From positions 98,773 to 162,772 of the forward strand of contig SADC01000199.1 in assembly GCA_004194705.1 (NCBI GenBank): DNA of 64,000 nucleotides. The letters run 5' to 3'. Both the position numbers and the translations under genes were made by a program. The stretch comes from Ditylenchus dipsaci. Its lineage: Eukaryota > Nematoda > Chromadorea > Rhabditida > Anguinidae. Under the pieces are notes generated by a model. The model was not told the DNA's origin. It saw nothing but the letters and a program-made list of their open reading frames with translations, and ran no database searches. This document shows, one piece after another, positions 24,001 to 33,620 of this stretch; position 1 is the stretch's first letter; each line of letters opens with the position of its first letter.

Positions 24001-27000
24001 ACTCTGAAATCCTAGTCAAAAATAAGGGGGGGGGTCATTATTAGAGAAAATACGGTAATCCAATCTGCAAAATTTACCTGCATTTCTTCAAGTTATCGTC
24101 TGTTTCGCCGCACACAAAACAGATCAAATGTCGCTTTCCTAAAATAAAGACAAATGTTTTATGAATGAAACTGTCTATTTTTCGAAAAAATATCTTACGA
24201 ATAGGAAAGTCATATGGGCCAGAAGTTCTGCTATCAGCAACAAATATAGGGCTGGTAGAAATCCATTTGGAATCACCTGGAAAACTCGTAATACTTTGGT
24301 GTTTTCTTGGATTTTTATTTTTACTTTTTGTCCTGACAACTTTAGGCAGAGCGAACACAGTCTGCGAAGATTCAACAGAGCATGAGGTAGTAGCACTTGG
24401 TAAAGACAGTGAAGCCAATTTCGGTAGGTTAGAATCAAGACTTGCTGACTTTTGAATCAATGCTTTCGAATCTTTTCTTTTCACAGCTGTTGTGTTTACC
24501 AGGGATTTTACAGCAGATATTTTGCCTTTGGAATCAAGCTTATTGTTGTTCGGCTTGGCCTTCAACTGATCAGTTTGGCCTATAACTAGCTTTGTAACAA
24601 AAACTTAGCACTCAGGATTTCAATTCAATCAGACGACTTGTTTGGGTAATTTTTTACTGGGGGCGAACATACTTTTCGGGCGGCAAATTTTACTCTCTAA
24701 ACTTTTTTTTGACTCATTTTATTGAACTTTTTCATATATTTTTTTTAAGTTATAGCACCAGGGGCCGTAGTAACAATAGTAGTAACAACTTCGGTGGCTA
24801 AAAGTGAAATATCTTGGAGTTCACTCCTTTTTTTTAAAAACTGCTTTTTAAAAATGGAGTGAACTCCGAGATATTTCAGTTTTAGCCACGGAAGTTGTTA
24901 CTACTATTGTTACTAAGGCCCCAGGATCTAATGAGGATAATAATCAGTTGTTACATTATCTTCGAATAATATAGGCTATGATTAGCGCCACCTTCCTTTT
25001 CGCAAACTTCACCCTTCTTTTTGCGGATTTCACCCTCCTTTTAGCCTATTCAGTAAAACGCGAATTTCACCCTCTTTTCCTGAAGTTCACCTTACTTGTG
25101 TAGATGTTTTCTGTTTCTTTATTCGGTCTGTAAAAGATAAAATTAATCATTAGGTGAATTTGCGCCATTTTCCATCGTTTGCTCTTCCTAGGAAGCTCTT
25201 TGGAATCAAGCACGAAGTCTGAAAGATGGTGGTAACAAAGACTAAAAAAGGCGGGTGAACTCCGAAAAAAGAGGGTGAAATACGCAAAAGGCAAGATAAC
25301 ATTCGCATTTTACTGCTTTCGCGAAACAGAAAGGTGATCTGCAAAAAAGAGGGCACAGTCTATTTTAGCCAAAATATAACACAGAAAGGTTAAAGTATGA
25401 ACCAAATTATTTTTCTGACTTGCTTCATACTTTCACCTTTTTGTGCTTCATTTTGCGAAGATAACACAACAACTGATATCTCATTAGAAACTAGAATTGC
25501 AGGGCTACATGACAGTGTTATCAAATTTGAAAAAAGATGAGAAAATTTTAATATATTATTTGCCCCAAAAAATATTAAAAGAGAAGTTCTGTAATTCTGT
25601 AGTTTGGTCGGACCCCTCGAAAAAATTGGAAATCGAGTGTTTCGGCTTAATGAGAGCCTACGATGTGCTGAGTACGATAACACCAAATTCGACCAATTTT
25701 TCTCACTGATTTGCCAAGCTGTGACCTCCTGAAGTTTATTACTCAGAAAAACTAGTACATTTCTTATACAGTCAAACCTCGATAATCCGCCACCCTCGAT
25801 AAACCGCCACCCTCGATAAACCGCCACCCTCGATAAGCCCGATTTGGTTGGCCGTCAGAGAAACTCGACAAAGTTTACCCCCGCTAAACCGCCACCTCGA
25901 TAATCCGCCACCCTTGGATCGGTCCCATGGGGTGGCGGATTATCGAGGTTTGACTGTATTGATTTATACTTAGTGATAATATGATGATGTACACTCGTTT
26001 AAAAACTTATTTGACGCATAATGAGCTGCTCTTTCAAACAAATATGGAAACTCTGGTACTATTCCATTGTACTCCCCCCCCCCCCCCAAAAGCTATTCCA
26101 TTGTAACCTCCCCCCAAAACCAACGTTTTATAAGTACTTAAAAACCATTTTTAAGTAATAATTTTGATATAAAAGGACCAGAAAAGTAATTTTAAAAGGC
26201 ATCAAGGGCTGTATTGGGAGGAGAAGGGAATAATACAGGGGCCACTTATTAATAAGGGTTTAAGGCACCCATAAACCCATACTACAATGGAATAGCGGCA
26301 AAACTCTATAGTCTGTAATAAATTTTGGCGTAAAAAGTGTGTTTTTTCAAAAAATCAGCATTTTTCGAACACCAATTTTTGGCAAAAACACCACTATAAA
26401 AATTGGAAAGCGGCGTGCACCCTCCTAAGTTTGAGTGCTTAAAAAGAAACATTTCATAAGGCACCTTTCTGGCGGAAAAAATTCAAAAAAGATTGGAAGA
26501 GCAAGACGAAAAAGGCATTTGAAGTTTGCTAGTCGTGCGTTAGCACGACTAGCAAACTTAACTCTTTTGAGTTTTTGACGTGAAAAAAATTTTTACTACT
26601 CAAACCTGGAATTCTGACACCGGATTCGTGATAAGCGTATCTTATTTGCTTCTAAAACTACTCTTGAAGGTGCAATTTGAATGTCCTATTTTATATTCCT
26701 CTCAGGACAATAAACTTTCAAACAAGTCAAGTATTGTTGAATCAAATATTTATTGTTCTGAGAAAAATTTGAAATATGACATTCAAAGTTTTCTTCCAAG
26801 AGTGGTTTTAGAAGCAAATCAGATACGCCGACTACGAATCCGGTGTCAGAATTTCAGGTTTTCCTGGTACAAAAATGTTTTACTTCAAAAACTGAAAAGA
26901 GTTAGTGACGACCAGTCAACTTCAAAATCTTTTTTCGTCTCACATCCCACAATTTTTTTCGGATTTTTTTTGCCAAAAAGGTGCCTTAGAAAATGCTCTT

Positions 27001-27686
27001 TCTGATACACTAAAATTTAGAAGGGTGCACGTCGATTTCCAATTTTTATGGTCGTCTTTTCGCCGAAAATTGGTGTTCTAAAATGCCCTTTTTTTTAAAA
27101 AACACACTTTTTAGCCAACATTTTTTACAGACTATAACTTTTTTGTACTCATTAGAAAGAGTTACTCTTTCTCCATCGAATAAAGTTTTAAACGAGTGTA
27201 CATCATCATATTTTCACTAAGTATAAAATGTTTTAAGAAATTTACTTGTCTTTCTGAGTACCAAACTTCAAGAGGCTACAGCTCCGTGAAGGGGGCGGGT
27301 GGGTAGTGGGTCGAGGTGGCCTTGATGAAACTACAAAACTACAGAACTTCTTTTTTAAAATTTGCGCCCCAAAAGTATAATTGCCCCAAAAAGAATACCC
27401 GACTTTTTTTGCGTGGATTTTAGAATGAAAACTTTCGGAGCTTTTTTAATGATTTTTTGTATAAACAAAGTTACATATATTTGAGAAAATTGTTCTAAAA
27501 TTGACAAGTGATTTTGCTCAAGCAAATTTGAAAAAACTTACCACAATAACTTTTGTTAGCGGAAGCCTTTCTCTTGCCCAACACCTTTTTCTCACACATA
27601 AGTAAGGAAGGATCAGAATTTTCATCGTTGGTTAAAGCGGCATCAGTTATAAAGTCTGCTCCAACAGTCATTCTTCTGGTACGCAT
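9075..27686 (-). CDS. NSD-like histone H3K36 methyltransferase, split gene
   Basis: Chromatin enzyme transferring methyl groups to histone H3, by family to Lys36. Exons traced (minus): 27686-27542 (candidate 5' exon), Ser/Lys-rich ~24565-24200, PHD 24138-24078 (CFVCGETDDNLKKC), 22732-22680, 22350-22193 (NCSQCELSWHNKC, then CPRH), PWWP start 21142-21078 (KWYPCQVV), AWS/pre-SET 18999-18871 (VCNNRMV), 18824-18746 (VGEYVGEI), 18703-18660, 11301-11259, 11212-11170 (RYVNHSCEPN), microexon 9619-9601, 9548-9498, 9451-9296 (GEELSFDYN, post-SET CRCNAVNC) and a Lys/Ser-rich tail with stop at 9075. Frames run through the joins from 18999 to 9075, so the SET domain looks intact. Not found: the rest of PWWP, the third PHD finger and the proximal AWS cysteines. 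Domain order favours NSD/MES-4 over SETD2 or ASH1. Confidence 0.85.
10107..10471. repeat. Foldback element with repeated GTTGTCGTTG word
   Basis: Ends GGCTCATTCACAAACG and CGTTTATAAATGAGCC are inverted. Both arms carry runs of GTTGTCGTTG, in two further inverted blocks near 10180-10220 and 10345-10395. It lies in an intron of the methyltransferase gene. No transposase is present. Confidence 0.75.
10548..11148. repeat. Foldback element, AGTACGGTRTAAGAAC termini
   Basis: Inverted arms of about 150 bases begin AGTACGGTGTAAGAACT at the left and mirror this at the right. They share an internal CTAAAAACATGTTTTCTG segment. The interior includes the CTACCGCATAAA and TGCATCCAGAG core seen in the 7286, 19083 and 61331 elements. 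It ends about 20 bases from a SET-domain exon (11170-11212). A half copy of the arm is at 32525-32680. Confidence 0.65.
12009..12245. repeat. MITE with GCGCTACTATAGAATACCCC termini
   Basis: The left end reads CTACTATAGAATACCCCC and the right end is its complement, GGGGTATTCTATAGTAG. Both are followed inward by poly-C or poly-G and a TCCGACCTT motif. The same layout with a different inner word (AGCAAATA) is at 39197-39440. It contains the GTAGGCCAGCGTACGG core. Confidence 0.75.
12731..18597 (+). CDS. Gene of unknown product nested in a methyltransferase intron
   Basis: Product not recognised. Possible start ATG 12731 (MELLQRDLQEM). Exon 12731-12782 joins 12827 onward in frame and reads WREFTLCGGSYVC, with a CxxxxxCxxC arrangement that could bind a metal. 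Later exons: about 17288-17415 (KKKPWYPGIHCLFSRR), 17461-17717 (IAFVKILDGASENAINFW), 17760-17851 (HDHTAVFAPLARPQNAKF), about 17893-18022 (CNPERAYFALEKCEELM) and 18394-18597 (FELALRRTDFRS), with stop TGA at 18595. A one-base frame change lies at the A-run near 17563-17571, either a small intron or a lesion. The order of exons and the shared strand suggest one gene, disturbed by the 13-16.5 kb repeats. It could also be an old mobile-element ORF. Confidence 0.45.
13128..13377. repeat. Foldback with tandem CGAAATTTGTCAAAA arms
   Basis: The left arm starts GGTGAGATTTGTCAAAAACG and the right arm mirrors it, each holding three tandem copies of a CGAAATTTGTCAAAA-type unit. The pair is flanked by TA on each side (CTA|GGTGAG and CTCACC|TA), which fits a TA-targeting MITE. 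The loop contains a second inverted pair around GCAAAGTGTTT. Confidence 0.75.
13405..13762. repeat. Foldback MITE, AGGGTGTCCCAAGATT termini
   Basis: The termini AGGGTGTCCCAAGATTTTTG and its complement near 13740-13755 are inverted. The arms extend about 150 bases and include matching TATATACCGAAAAA and CAGATCGACTCA segments. It has no coding exon. Confidence 0.7.
14322..14568. mobile_element. ACCGTATTT-family MITE, word CGCCCC
   Basis: TA-flanked (14320-14321 and 14569-14570) element with ends CCGTATTTTCTCTATTAA and TTTAATAGAGAAAATACGG. The word CGCCCC occurs twice at the left after CTATTAAA/AATAAA, is followed by a CGCCA variant, and appears as CG at the right. The body contains CCTATATCTCAGCC, GCAAATCTGTTTTTTGC and GGTTGAGCACCCAAAAAT, also found in the copies at 7703, 18070, 58400 and 59611. 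Confidence 0.85.
14952..16122. mobile_element. Long ACCGTATTT-family element, word AAGCCC/GGGCTT
   Basis: Ends are CCGTATTTCCTCTATTAG and CTATTAGAGGAAATACGG with TA on each side (14950-14951, 16123-16124). The word appears as AAGCCC next to the left tip. GGGGGGCTT then recurs between ATATTAGAGG motifs near both ends, at least eight times in all. At 1.17 kb it is much longer than its relatives because other repeats lie within it. Confidence 0.85.
16123..16202. repeat. 80-base near-perfect palindrome
   Basis: Arms 16123-16161 and 16164-16202 are exact inverted repeats of 39 bases around a two-base centre (TG). The arms contain AAGTGCAAGTACGAGCTCAG. The left arm starts at the TA duplication of the adjacent MITE. 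Confidence 0.95.
16812..16885 (-). ncRNA. tRNA-like sequence (tRNA pseudogene or SINE head)
   Basis: On the minus strand TGTGGCGCAGTGTAATTAG resembles an A box and GGTTTGATTCCGAACCAG a B box plus T arm, with about 30 bases between. A full acceptor stem pairing was not evident, so a tRNA pseudogene or tRNA-derived SINE is more likely than a working tRNA. The anticodon was not assigned. Confidence 0.4.
18070..18306. mobile_element. ACCGTATTT-family MITE, word GTTACCC
   Basis: The body matches the family in reverse orientation (GGGTGCTCAACCAAAAT, CAGATTTGCGAAAT, GACTGAGATATAGGG). The left end reads GTAGTTACCCATGGGTAA and the right end repeats GGGTAACTATTAG and GGGTAATTAATAGAG before ATATACG. 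The outermost tips are partly mutated. It lies between the last two exons of the unknown plus-strand gene. Confidence 0.75.
19083..19350. repeat. Fragment of the 61331-type foldback family
   Basis: Contains CGGAATTATGTCTAAGGTAA, CATGTCTAACCAACCAAGCC and ATTTATGCACTAGGCCC. All have close partners in the elements at 7286, 10548 and 61331. Only one side of the foldback is evident. It lies in an intron of the methyltransferase gene; the neighbouring 19.4-20.8 kb has no recognised exon. Confidence 0.6.
20828..21011. mobile_element. CAGTCAACTCTCGA-type MITE, word TTTAACGGCACC
   Basis: TA-flanked (20826-20827, 21012-21013) with ends CAGTCAACTCTCGATTTAAC and its complement. The word TTTAACGGCA or its complement TGCCGTTAAAT recurs inside. 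The terminal pattern CAGTC.A..CTCG resembles pogo/Tigger-like MITEs (inference). It lies next to the PWWP exon (21078-21142). Confidence 0.8.
21143..22192. other. Methyltransferase intron, third PHD exon not located
   Basis: Between the exon ending HCADCQ and the PWWP exon, family architecture calls for the rest of a PHD finger. A minus-strand stretch at about 21965-21885 reads FKCFKEGAQLELEGD, but its frame does not join the upstream exon and it lacks the later Cys/His ligands. No convincing exon was found. Confidence 0.35.
22503..22582. mobile_element. Minimal 80-base ACCGTATTT-family MITE, word GCAGCCC
   Basis: TA at 22501-22502 and 22583-22584 flanks ends CCGTAGTTCCTCTAATAG and CTATTAAAGGAAGTACGG. 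The word is present as GCAGCCCATGGGCTAC at the left and GGGCTAC at the right. There is almost no body, so it shows the minimum structure of the family. Confidence 0.85.
23918..24055. mobile_element. ACCGTATTT-family MITE, word AATGACCC
   Basis: TA-flanked (23916-23917, 24056-24057), ends CCGTATTTTCTTTAATAAT and ATTATTAGAGAAAATACGG. The left word AATGACCCGGGGTCATT is itself palindromic and the right end carries GGGTCATT. It lies 22 bases from the PHD exon of the methyltransferase gene. Confidence 0.85.
24758..24923. repeat. Foldback with ~70-base arms
   Basis: CCAGGGGCCGTAGTAACAAT at the left and ATTGTTACTAAGGCCCCAGG at the right open arms that stay paired through AGTTGTTACTA, TTTTAGCCAC and GGAGTTCACTCC to a short A/T loop. 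No target duplication was fixed. Confidence 0.75.
24980..25370. repeat. Foldback with repeated TTCACCCTCTTTT word
   Basis: The left half repeats TTCACCCTT/TTCACCCTC separated by T-rich spacers; the right half repeats the complement GAGGGTGAA. GCCTATTCAGTAAAACGCGAA at the left pairs with an imperfect complement at the right. It has the same organisation as the other word-bearing foldbacks. Confidence 0.6.
25769..25956. mobile_element. CAGTCAAACCTCGATAA-type MITE, word AACCGCCACCCTCGAT
   Basis: Flanked by TA (25767-25768, 25957-25958) with ends CAGTCAAACCTCGATAATCC and its complement. The word ATAAACCGCCACCCTCG is repeated four to five times at the left and once or twice inverted at the right. 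It sits inside one arm of the 25720-27290 foldback and interrupts its pairing, so it is younger. Confidence 0.85.
26522..26559. repeat. Short perfect hairpin
   Basis: AAGTTTGCTAGTCGTGC and its exact complement are separated by four bases. It lies within the left arm of the 25720-27290 foldback and has no counterpart in the right arm, so it is a secondary insertion or a remnant of one. Confidence 0.7.
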
Positions 27687-27779
27687 CTTGGATGATGGCT
27701 TGTCAACGAAAATAGCAGCAAACAAACGATTCAAGATTACTAATGCAACATACTTGAAGAAATAAAGTTATTCTAAATT

Positions 27780-30640
27780 TTTTCTACAAAAAAATCTTAT
27801 TTGAATTGCTTCAAGGGGCACGCATTTGCGTCACACTGAAAATTAAGGCGGGGACGAGCAAATTTTATAAAACCGTCCTTGTTTTCACTGGTTTCAAATG
27901 GAATCTTATATTTATGAAATTACAGGGTGTTTAAAAAAAACTCACCTATTTTTAAAAATCAATTTAAAGGGGAGGGAACTTTATATACGCATCGTTAGGG
28001 TTGAAGGTTTAAATTTCCCTGAGTGAACACCCTGTCAATTTTACTCTATTTTTTGGAAATTTCACTGACTTCTAGATCCAAAAACCATCGAGCAATCTAT
28101 TTTAACCACTTTTAGCACTGCTACACTGTCATGCACTGTCATGATTTGATGCAAATGATAGACCGGTCTATCTTTAATATTTTTAAATTTTAGCTCTAAC
28201 TAAATATTATTTTTCTCTCTGTAAAACAGCTCAAATAAAAGCCTAGAATCTTGGCTACATTTTCGTGTAGAAGACGTGTAACTTGTAGAAAAAGCCAGAA
28301 AATATTAATCAAACCAGTCAGGGAAAAACCAAAAAAAATTTATCGATTTTCGGAAATTCAGCCTATTTTATACTATAAATAAACTCTGGTGGGTGGGAAA
28401 TGATTTGATTTGTTGGATGATTTGTTGGATAGCCAAGAGCCTGAGAATCATTTTGACACTAAACTAAGACACCAAATGAGAATATAATAAAACAAGGTTT
28501 GCACCTAGTTTTAGTCGAACGTGTGAGTTAGGCGATGTTTATTCCCCCTTTAAATCAATCTTTATAGGCAGTTTTGAACGTGAATCATATTTTATCCACT
28601 CGAAATTTCCGAGCACACTCCCTCCGGTACTTGTTCACTTAGGGGGGTGTGTTCTGTAAATTTTTGTAAATCTTGTTTAAACGACTCCTAAGTAATTTTT
28701 ATGTGCTTAAAACGATGAAAAGCTGTTTTCTAACACTTTACACTTGAAAAACCAAGGCGAAAAGTCGAATTTGGTCAAAACATTTTCTCTAGAAATTTGT
28801 TTTTTATGTGGAAAAGTGTTAGAAAAAGCTTTTTATAGTTTTAAGCACCAAAAAATCACTAATGAGTCTTTTAAACATGATTTAGAAAAATTTACAAAAT
28901 GTGCCTCCTCCCAAGTGAACAAGTGCCCTCCCTCCGCCACAGATTGTATAAATAAACTCTAGTGGGTGGGAAATGATGATGCCGATTGGGAAATCGGCTT
29001 GCAAGGGTTTGCGTACACAATTTTTAAAAAATATGGAAGTTTTTTGAAAGACCCTGTATTCTACTTTAAAAAGTAAGCAGAAAATCTTCGTCGGATCAAG
29101 TGGCACAATTATAGAAAATAGTCAAGAGAGAAAAGAAATTGTTGGACACCGCTTTAATTGCAGTGTAACGCGCTGGTATGACCCTTTCAAAGACCATGTT
29201 CATTGTCTCCCACCAATTCAAAAAATTTTCCTAGTCATGGGATTTATGTACAAATTTTCGGTTGGATTTTCAACAGACTAACTAAACCTAAATTCTAGCC
29301 TTTTTTCAAAAACCAAGTTCAAAAATTCAAACAGAAGATAAATGAGTTTTTGAACTGAGGGAGACAATTCAGAACACGTTAAAATGGTCTTTTGATAAAC
29401 ATTAATAAATTAGTTACATCCAAACTAGGTTAATACATGATCACTAATTCAAATGGAGCCTTCAATTTGGCTTATTCGGCAGTCACAATTTTTCGTGAAC
29501 AAAATTTTCACATTCATGTCCTTGTGAGTGAAGCTCCAGCATTTTACAGAATTAACCCTTTTTTAAATTAACTGTTTTCAAAACAATAGCCTGATTGACT
29601 TTAGCCCGATTTTGTTGATTGCACGAAAAAAAAATAAAGCAAAGCAAGTGTTAATTCAAAAACAAACACAGCATTTTTCCTCACTCAAATGCAATAACTA
29701 TTTTTAAATAACAATTTTCCACCGTTATAGTTGCTACAAGACAAGCGTCTTATAAAATTAAGATTGTTTTGCTACTTGCGTTCTTGTTTGAAAACTCTTT
29801 TCTAGATTATACGGCACTTTAAGCCGCATCCCCAATGACCGATCCGAACACTCACTCCACACCCTCACTCTCATTGGGGACACGAAGATTCCAAACCCTG
29901 ACTCCAGGGTAAGAAACAGGGAACCTCCTCCCGCGTTAAATTTAAAAAAAAACGGTGCAGGTAAAATTGGTTGAAAATTTCGGTGGGTGTAGAAGGCCAT
30001 TGGACGTCCATGGCTTTCAAACCAGATTTTTTTGATATAGTAAGCGTACGGCTTTTGTACAGGCCTGGGATAAAGTGCTATTTTACGATACGTGGTGGTT
30101 GAGAAAACGCAATAAACAGCTCGGCAAAATATTTTTTCCACCCCGAGATACAGACCTTCAAAATTGAGGGATGGGTTTTTTTAGAAAAAGTGGGTCTATT
30201 AAAGGAATAACGGTACATTGGTTATGAATATAAAAAATTAAAAACTAAATTGTATGATGATTAATTATTCATTTGTGACAAAATTTTACCAAAATGATAT
30301 TTGTCACAAATGAAAATCAGAAGGGTGTCTAAAGCTATTGAACCTTTCGCTTGAAATTTAAAAACTGTCGTTGACTGAGCTTCGTGAACATCTCCTGATA
30401 ATGCCAACTGATTTCATCTTCTAGACCATAACCGTCTTTTTAAGAAATTGTTTTTTCCAAAAGATCGTATCTCAACACTCAGATTTTCTGAAACTGTTCT
30501 GTAAAATGGGTCTTGTTTCTCTTGAACTGCGCTACAACACAGTGTTAAAACATTGCTGAAGCGTCTAGCCCTGAATTAAACTTTTGACCAGTTAAGGGGA
30601 GGAAAATGCTTGTCCACTTTTTAAAATGATTTCATAAGTG
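27780..30640. other. Intergenic repeat ground
   Basis: No host exon recognised. About 28615-28940 is a foldback (arms from CTCCCTCCGGTACTTGTTCA and AAGCTGTTTTCTAACACTT). A ~30-base direct repeat (AAATAAACTCTGGTGGGTGG) occurs at 28376 and again, slightly changed, at 28950. 29151-29175 is a terminus fragment of the 8297 repeat. 30190-30216 is a right-end fragment of the ACCGTATTT family. A 127-codon minus frame at 29758-30141 matches nothing I know. Confidence 0.45.
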
Positions 30641-30641
30641 T

Positions 30642-32096
30642 TTGCACCGAAATGATGACTATTTTGAAATATTCCAAAAAAGCTTTATAAGCTATTTGAA
30701 AGAGAATGAGCAGAGCTACAAAACCTACGTTTTGAAATTTTCTTGTAGCAAACTTTTTACTTTTAATGATGAGTTCAAAAGTCGGTTCCGAAGTTTTGGT
30801 ACACCAGTTATTAGACGGAACGGATCACATTGGGCAGAGAAGCAAAAATTCTAAAACAATATAAGAAATCATTAGCAATCCTTATTATTTATGATAAATT
30901 AAAGCTACCACTGAATTTGTTGGCTCTATATATATTTGAAAAAAATATGAAAATACAAGCTCAAGTCCAGGTTATTACAAAATGTATAATGTGTCACCAT
31001 ATATATGCTAAATATAAACACTATGAATATATATGCTAAATATAAACACTATGAATATAAATATAAACACTAAATATAAACACTATGAACACTATGATCG
31101 CAGAATATAAACACTATGATGCTATAAGTCCCGAAAAGGCTTCAGGGTGGCCGTACAGGCGTGCTTTCTTATTATGCTAAATGTAGTGAGCAAGAAGAAA
31201 TTTCCATGTTTGATATAGTTTCACTTTATCCTTATATCAATTACAGCACAGAATACCCTATTGGAGTACCTGAAAATTTGCATATTAACAAAAGTGTTTT
31301 ATGGAATAAATATAGTGACAACCCTTACAAAGGTTTGTTGCAAGTGAAAATTCTTCCTCCTAAAGAAACGACTATTCCTGCTCTTGCAATTAGAAATGAT
31401 TATGGTCTTCAATTTCCTTGCTGCTCTTTGTGTGCAGACAAAGCTTGCCAGTCGGGAAAGGTGTTGTTCACTGAGAACGATAAATGCCCACACACTGACA
31501 AGAAACGAACAATTCTTCAAACTCTTTCTCACATAGACATAAATTTAGCTTTAGATAACGGCTATATTGTCTCGAGAGAATAGATAAGTTTGAGATATGA
31601 TTGATGTGAAGCAAGTTGAATGCAATTAGATGATCTTTTCGAATATATAAAAGTTGTAAATGACACACCTGGTTGTCAACTATTGTACAGACACTGACTC
31701 ACTAATTTTCAAACACCCGAAAGGTATCAACCCAATTAAGGAAGGAACTTATCTAGGTGAAATGACTCGAAAATATTCAAACTATACAATTGAAGAATTT
31801 GTTGCAGCTGGACCAAAACAATATGGATTAAAACTGAAAGATTTTAAAGGATCAGTAAAACAGTACTTAAAGTACGAGGAATAACGTTGCATTCTAAAAC
31901 ATGTTCTATTTTTACGTATGAATCTTTTAAAAGACAGGTACTAGGGCAAGACTCTCCTATTATATCTGATTATAATAAGATCCTTACAGATAAGAAATCC
32001 GTAGTAATATCTAAAAAACAGTCTAAAAAGTATTCTCCTTGTAATAGAAAAGGTTATCGCTCAGACTACCGGATTCTTCCTTTTTATTATGAATAA
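30642..32096 (+). pseudogene. Polinton/Maverick protein-primed DNA polymerase B remnant
   Basis: Three plus-strand frames carry family-B polymerase landmarks: FDIVSLYPYIN (motif A, D..SLYP), a Cys-rich segment with CCSLCADKACQ, and TDTDSLIF (motif C, DTDS, at about 31690). These are followed by the LGEMTRKY...EFVAAGPKQYG region typical of Polinton/Maverick polymerases. Frame breaks and stops separate them at about 31580, 31880 and 31910, and a simple repeat of AATATAAACACTATG lies just upstream (about 31010-31120). No capsid, integrase or ATPase genes and no terminal repeats were seen. It is a dead fragment of a large virus-like DNA transposon. Confidence 0.8.
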
Positions 32097-32679
32097 TTTA
32101 TATTATTAAGAAATTAACAAAAAAAAACTAAAAAATAAAAAAATAAATAAATAAATAGATATTTATATGACCCCCATTGATCAGTTAACGTATTCCTGTG
32201 CATGGACTGGCTTTCTAATACAGCATTGAAATACGGCTGCTATGATAAAAAGCTACAATTTTACTCAAGCTACTTTTTTCCATAACTCTTCTGAACTTAG
32301 AGACCTTAAGTCTGGGGTAGCTAGTCTAAATATATGTTTCATTTTCAAAAAATTTTAATTATATGATTGCTTAAATAGACAAAAAATAACTTGGGCTTCG
32401 AAAAGAAATATTTTCAATTTACTTAGGATTGATTCAGAAATTAATTGGGTTAAAGTTGTTAGGATAGTTTAGAAAATTTACTTAGGCTTCAAAAAGAAGG
32501 CATCTTTCAGGTTCAATTACCGTGGTCCCGCTAGACAAAAAGCCAAATTTTTGTCAATTATTAATCAATTCTTTTTGCAAAAAATGTCGATTGCTACCTA
32601 AAAACAACATTTAAGCATGTATTCGCTGCTAAAACCCTAAAAAATGAAAATTACAAACGTGTTTTAGCTAGCCGGTATA

Positions 32680-32828
32680 GTGTACTCGTGCCATTCTCGA
32701 TTTAACGAACATTTCAATAAAGATTGTTAACCAACACTCGATTTAACGAACACTCGATTAAACGAAACTCTCGATTTAACGAACATTTCTGTCGATTCCC
32801 AGAGGTTCGTTAAATCGAGAGTTGACTG
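32680..32828. mobile_element. CTCGATTTAACGAAC-type MITE
   Basis: The right end TCGAGAGTTGACTG is followed by TA at 32829-32830; the left end is degenerate. The word TTTAACGAACA occurs three to four times at the left and its complement GGTTCGTTAAATCGAG once at the right. It is a CAGTC-type element with its own word. Upstream (32525-32680) is a half arm of the 10548-type foldback. Confidence 0.65.
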
Positions 32829-33369
32829 TAGTTTGAAAACGGAACACCTCCCGGACACCTCCCGTCTAAAACCTGACGGACCAACTTTAACTGCCCAGTA
32901 CTCCATTTTTAAGAGCTTTATCAGTAAGTACACTAAAAAGGGCACACCGTCATCGCTCTGACTTAAAATGAAATGAGTACTGCAACGTATATGAAAAATT
33001 GAAATAAAGGGTGAAAATGACCCGGCAACGGCAAGTTATGACATTTTTGCTCCACCCAACACAATCCAAATTCTATATAAAGCTGTTTAACAAAATCATG
33101 GCTACATAGATGTGCGAATTTTTCTATTCAACACTTTTTTGTTTATTTATAGACCTGCGAAAACAAGCTTATTCACGGCTTTTCAAAAATCGAACTTATC
33201 GTCAGTTGAAATTTTTGAGGAAATAGGAAAAAGATCATAAAAAATTAATTTGTGGCATGTTTTTTATTTGTGGCATGTTTTTGTTGTAAAAATCTTGCAA
33301 ATCATGAAAATGGTTCGATCTTTTCATACGGTTGATCACTTTAAATTTTGTCTGACAAAAAGTCATAAA

Positions 33370-33620
33370 ATTAGCTTTGGTGACCCTTACTTTTGCACTT
33401 AGAGCGCTGACGGTAGCTTTCAGCCATAAATACACTTTTTCACATTAAAAAAAGTAATTTAATGTGTGTAAGCGTCTCAAATACGTAAAGTTCTTGACAG
33501 TAAACAGTTTTACAGATTCTACAAAGGTTATATTACTTTTTTGAATGTGAAAAAGCGTATTTATGGCTAAAAACTACCGTCAGCACTCTAAGTGCAAAAA
33601 CAAGGGTCACGAAGGCTAAT
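33370..33620. repeat. Foldback repeat
   Basis: GTGACCCTTACTTTTGCACTT at the left is mirrored by TGCAAAAACAAGGGTCAC at the right. Between them the arms share GCTGACGGTAG and CATAAATACACTTTTTCACA. The flanking 32.9-34.3 kb contains no recognised exon. Confidence 0.65.

Larger units (their letters stand above)
25720..27290. repeat. 1.57-kb foldback with very long imperfect arms
   Basis: AGTTTATTACTCAGAAAAAC at about 25733 and its complement near 27270 start arms that remain alignable almost to the centre near 26700. Paired landmarks include GATGATGTACACTCGTTTAA, AAAAGTGTGTTTTTT, GGCACCTTT and CACCGGATTCGTG/CGAATCCGGTGTC. Two smaller elements are nested in the left arm (25769-25956 and about 26045-26290). 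No transposase motif was seen. Confidence 0.75.

Noticed and set aside
31000..31125. Repeated TATAAACACTATGAA units as a CRISPR-like or iteron array
   Set aside because: Short irregular direct repeats without spacers in a eukaryotic context; simple-sequence slippage next to the polymerase remnant.
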